64,000 nt of DNA from contig VTPC01090430.1 in NCBI GenBank assembly GCA_011009095.1, forward strand, positions 33,101 to 97,100, read 5' to 3'. The notes beneath the pieces are model-generated. The model was not told the DNA's origin, searched no databases, and was given only the letters and a program-made list of their open reading frames with translations. The stretch is from Ignelater luminosus. Lineage: Eukaryota; Arthropoda; Insecta; Coleoptera; Elateridae. Below, piece by piece: positions 60,692 through 64,000 of this stretch (positions are counted from its first letter, which is position 1; each line of letters opens with the position of its first letter). A program made the position numbers and the translations under genes.

Positions 60692-60955
60692 TCAACGATC
60701 CCAAACTGTAATGATCCGTTGATAACTGTAAGCTGAGCACCTTCTAAATAACACAAGTTTCTCGATGCTCCAGAGCACAGTAACACACTTTTTCTTAGTT
60801 ACCGAAAATCTACCTTCTGTTTTGCTGAGAGACCTAGAGGTATAGCTAATGACATGTTTTTGATTGTCATAATGTTGAGTCAAAATAGCACCAAATTCAA
60901 CACCAGAAGTGTCTGTTTGCAAAAAGAATTCTTTGTCGAAATCTAGAATAGACAA
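60692..60955 (-). pseudogene. RNase H fragment of the gypsy pol gene
   Basis: The minus-strand reading starts near 60955 with ILDFDKEFFLQTDTSGVEFG, then AILTQHYDNQKHVISYTSRS and LSKTEGRFSVTKKKCVTVLW. This is the classic Ty3/gypsy RNase H start (DASxxGxGAVLxQ, then YxSRxLxxxExxYxxxExExLAxV). The frame breaks after IEKL. Confidence 0.88.
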
Positions 60956-60959
60956 TATG

Positions 60960-61545
60960 GAAGAAGATCATCTTTAGTTTTTTTAAATTAGTCTCAGTTA
61001 AATTTTACATTTTTTCAAAGTAAATGATTCTGTCAATTTGGTATAAAAAGGAAGAAACCGGCGATACCAAGAAGTCATATCTAACGCATCTAACTTCTGT
61101 TACGTTTTTAGGAGTAGGTAGGCTTAATACACGTGCGACCTTTTCAGAATTCACATGAAAATCATTCTTATTTACCACATAACCTCAATATCTGAGTTCG
61201 GGAAGACAAAAGTGACTTTTTATCTTTGTTCTGTTAAAATTTAATTTTTAAAAATCCAAGTAACTAAATAGCTAAGGTATTGATAAAGACCTCGATCAGG
61301 AACTGTAAACTCTTCTACTTTCTTCTAATTCAACTTGCCAATGTCCAAACTAGTGATATACTGCGTAGCCTCTAATTTTAAACGATTACCTTATTAAACT
61401 AGCGAAGATCTATACCAAAACATTAAATACCATCTTTTGTTTTGGTACCAAAAGTACAGGAGACGACCAAGAACTACTAGACTTTTCTACAACTTCCGCT
61501 AAAATAATTTTATCTAATTTAATTAGTTTTTATTTGTAATGGGAT
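60960..61545 (-). pseudogene. Reverse transcriptase fragment of the gypsy pol gene
   Basis: Minus-strand blocks SSSWSSPVLLVPKQ (near 61500), WQVELEES (near 61330), HFCLPELRY and GYVVNKNDFHVNSEKVARVL (near 61200-61130) and LPTPKNVTEV (near 61110) follow the order of Ty3/gypsy RT and the connection region. The catalytic YLDD region is missing between the middle blocks, showing an internal deletion. Stops are frequent. Confidence 0.78.
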
Positions 61546-63656
61546 ACAGGAAAATAGCGTTGCTTTCTTCGAGGACTTTTAGGGACTATATGGTGTTTTG
61601 AGTGCAACCTTTACAACTATCTACAACCAATTGCAACCGAGACTCTTGTTCAGGGGTCAAATTATTACAAAAATATGATTACAATCAATGTTAATTTTTT
61701 TAATTACTTTTCAAGTATTTTGGCTAATAAACGTCTTATAGATAAGTATAACAAATCAAAGACATTGATTCCTAAAATATTTCTACCAGATAAAGAAGTC
61801 ATTGCAGCTATATAAATTTCAATAGATTCGTTGGTCCTTAAGTTTGCTTAACAAAAGGTGAGATTCCTGTTTCATTAAATTAACAAAACTCTTCCAATCT
61901 TGAACTTGTTAGTGCACAAATCTAAACCAAAGCAAAAGAGATCAATGGCGGAATCAAAAACTTGAGACTTATCTAAAGTTTCGAGATTTGCAAAGTTCCA
62001 AAAAAAAGTATTAAAACTGTTTTTACTCCCTGCTACCGATTCCCAATGACTACCTATTGATAAAAAGTTCCTTAGTCTTCCTAGCGATTTCAGAAATTGC
62101 AATCGCTTATTAACAATGCGGTGGCCCCTCAAGGAACCATCTCGCTATGTAAAAGATGTGCAACATGCAAATATTGTCCCCTCAGACTCCCTGATGTATT
62201 AAAATCTCTGCAACTCAAACTAACTGCAATCTATGGGTCCAAATTCATGAATCATTTCATCGCGGCTTATCTTCAGAATTACATTGACATGAGCCAACCA
62301 TTCTCTGATAAACAGCATCTCTGCACTTACCTTTGATGGTTGAAATAGTGCAAACTAGACAATTCACTACCAACACAAGAAAGTAAGCCTATCGATCATC
62401 CACTTGTTAGTTTGTGTCTAAAATCAAAACTATCTTCTTTTGGGGGCTATGAAACTTAAATTATTATATACCACCTAAATTCTCAGTCGCTTTTTTCACT
62501 AAACCAAAGTTCTATTTGCATTTTTATACGCTGATGTAAAGTGAAAAATATTTTCTGAATTGATAATTCTCTTTCTTAATAGTCTAAAATTACCCGGTGT
62601 TTAGCACACGAACATGTTCTATTTTACAAAAGTAGGCCAAACCTTAAAAATGTAAATAGTATAACTATAAAATGCATTAAATTATTAGCCCAGTAGAAAA
62701 AAAGGGTCTCAGTGATGAATCGTTAATAATAGTTACCACCTTCACATTTTATATTTTTCTTCCATTATTATGAAGCTAAGAACAAATTCGATTAATGGAA
62801 TCAAGCCATTTGTGTCATGGTTAATGCCGACATCCCTAATTATTATAAAAATCTTGTGTTCCTTGTAATACTTCCTCTGCAACATCATTCATAAATCCAA
62901 TCGATTGTTTCATTCAAACAAAAATAGAACTGAAATAAAAAACAAAAATGGATCAGTAGGGAATATCTAATTTACCTAATGAAAATATTGTCTCGTATCT
63001 GGTTACAACAATTTGTCCCGGATGAGAGAAAACTGTGCCCTACTTTTTTGAGTTCTCACTGGGGCAAGGTGAAAACTATTACGTAAAATCCACCCCGGAG
63101 TTTTAAATTTCTCAAGTTAAATCCTGTTAAATTAAAATGTAGACGCTGCTATGAGAAGTTATATACCAGCAACATCAAATAACGGTAATAAAGTATGGTT
63201 AGGTTATTTACTGTTTAAGAAAAGAATTCTTAAAGATACATAAAACGTCGTAAAATTCTATAAGATTGCATGCGTTGCGTGCTCATGCTTTTCATATGCT
63301 GAAAATGGAACATAAATTAAATGAAGTGTTTGATACGAGGGTTTTAGCAATTTCGACTGATTTTTTTCCCTAAGAAACACTAATAGCAACCTCTATCTTG
63401 ATCGTGATAAGTTTTATTAGGATAATTTGGCACTATTGGATTTCTTAAGTTTTATTGGTCTGACAGACACTTCGCTTTCACCTTGCGATAAATATAAGGA
63501 CAAGTTTTTTTTAATATTCCTTTTATTAAACATAAATGCCAATATTCTGTTAGACGATTCTACTTAAACCATGAGTATAAATTCGAAAGACGTGCCTATA
63601 TACGTTTTTATTAATAGAATTCCCCGCCTTATAATCCATCTTTTAATTAGAAATAT
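61546..63656 (-). pseudogene. Presumed gag/protease and leader of the gypsy element
   Basis: Position between the RT fragment and the upstream LTR implies gag and protease. One minus-strand open frame (62132-61875) is compatible with a gag piece, but no zinc knuckle or protease DTG motif was found. The leader next to the LTR (below 63656) shows no clear primer-binding site. A TACGAGGG string at 63334 matches a mariner tip, without partner. Confidence 0.4.
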
Positions 63657-64000
63657 TGTGATGTTATTTTAAAATTCGCACTAAATTCGCCCCTGTTTTT
63701 CAATTTCGCTCGGATATTTGTTTTCTTGACGCGCAATATTTAAATTGTTTCATTAAACGAATGTTTGTTATAATGTTATTTTAAAGAATCAATAGTTTTG
63801 TGGTCTCGACACCTAGACTCCAGTAGACGTGTCTTTCGTTGATCTCCAATATCAAATGCCCAGAATCATTAGTTGCAATACTGCAGTCACACAGTCTCGG
63901 GGAAGTAAAATTTAAACTAGAGAATCTACAAGTAAAATTTTCCATTGTCGCATAAAGAGTATTAATGTCTTAATCTGTTAGGGTGTATATCCGACTTTTT
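63657..64000 (-). repeat. LTR (5' copy on the coding strand), cut by the window edge
   Basis: Direct-repeat partner of 59369-59712. Inner border on the coding strand is at 63657 (TGTGATGTTATT). The copy continues beyond the last base shown, probably by a few bases only. Confidence 0.88.

Larger units (their letters stand above)
59369..64000 (-). mobile_element. Ty3/gypsy LTR retrotransposon, cut by the window edge
   Basis: Direct repeats at 59369-59712 and 63657-64000 (the second reaching the window edge) flank ~3.9 kb that encodes, on the minus strand, reverse transcriptase, RNase H and integrase remnants in the order RT (high coordinates), RNase H, IN (low coordinates). This gene order is that of Ty3/gypsy. 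The internal part is shorter than a complete gypsy element, and stops and deletions run through the pol gene, so it is dead. No envelope-like gene was recognised. Confidence 0.88.

Overview
The window looks like AT-rich arthropod DNA, most likely insect. It contains four mariners of different subfamilies, a Tc1-like element, pogo-like relics, a Ty3/gypsy element and three LINE relics, with very few host exons and canonical GT-AG introns. The order of insect cannot be fixed from the sequence. No bacterial operon, CRISPR or phage signal is present.

Layout. 1-6.5 kb: AT-rich, with one Tc1-like element (1943-3582) that has an IR/DR end structure. 6.5-10.3 kb: a relic of an IS630/DDE_3-type transposase (minus), a decayed DUF7869-like transposon protein (plus) and a degenerate ~220-bp tandem repeat. 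10.3-20 kb: mostly unassignable, with one tRNA-like relic. 20.1-20.6 kb: a ~42-bp minisatellite. 21.5-23.9 kb: a jockey-like LINE split by a mauritiana-type mariner. 26.8-28.6 and 36.0-38.2 kb: two further LINE relics with microsatellite tails. 29.2-29.6 kb: a MITE-like inverted-repeat element. 31.8-33.1, 51.0-52.2 and 55.7-57.0 kb: three mariners whose tips all begin CGAGGG; the last is interrupted by a single stop codon. 38.5-39.2 kb: a ~27-bp tandem repeat. 39.2-39.8 and 58.0-59.1 kb: pogo/Tigger-like DDE_1 relics. 40.7-42.2 kb: a deletion derivative with 300-bp inverted repeats that still encodes a DUF4817-like DNA-binding domain. 59.4 kb to the right edge: a Ty3/gypsy element on the minus strand with ~96% identical LTRs.

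Host coding sequence. The only convincing host gene lies on the minus strand as widely spaced exons at 49183-49263 (tentative), 43757-43969 and 33980-34453. All have canonical splice sites and lengths divisible by three. The last carries an RVRF motif (PP1-docking RVxF type) and the start of an ankyrin repeat, so the gene probably continues to the left. Its introns hold much of the transposon load between 33 and 49 kb.

I found no convincing new multi-gene system. The items most worth checking are the ankyrin gene, the nearly intact mariner at 55.7 kb, the long-inverted-repeat DUF4817 element, the nested mariner/LINE pair and the small inverted-repeat element at 29.2 kb.
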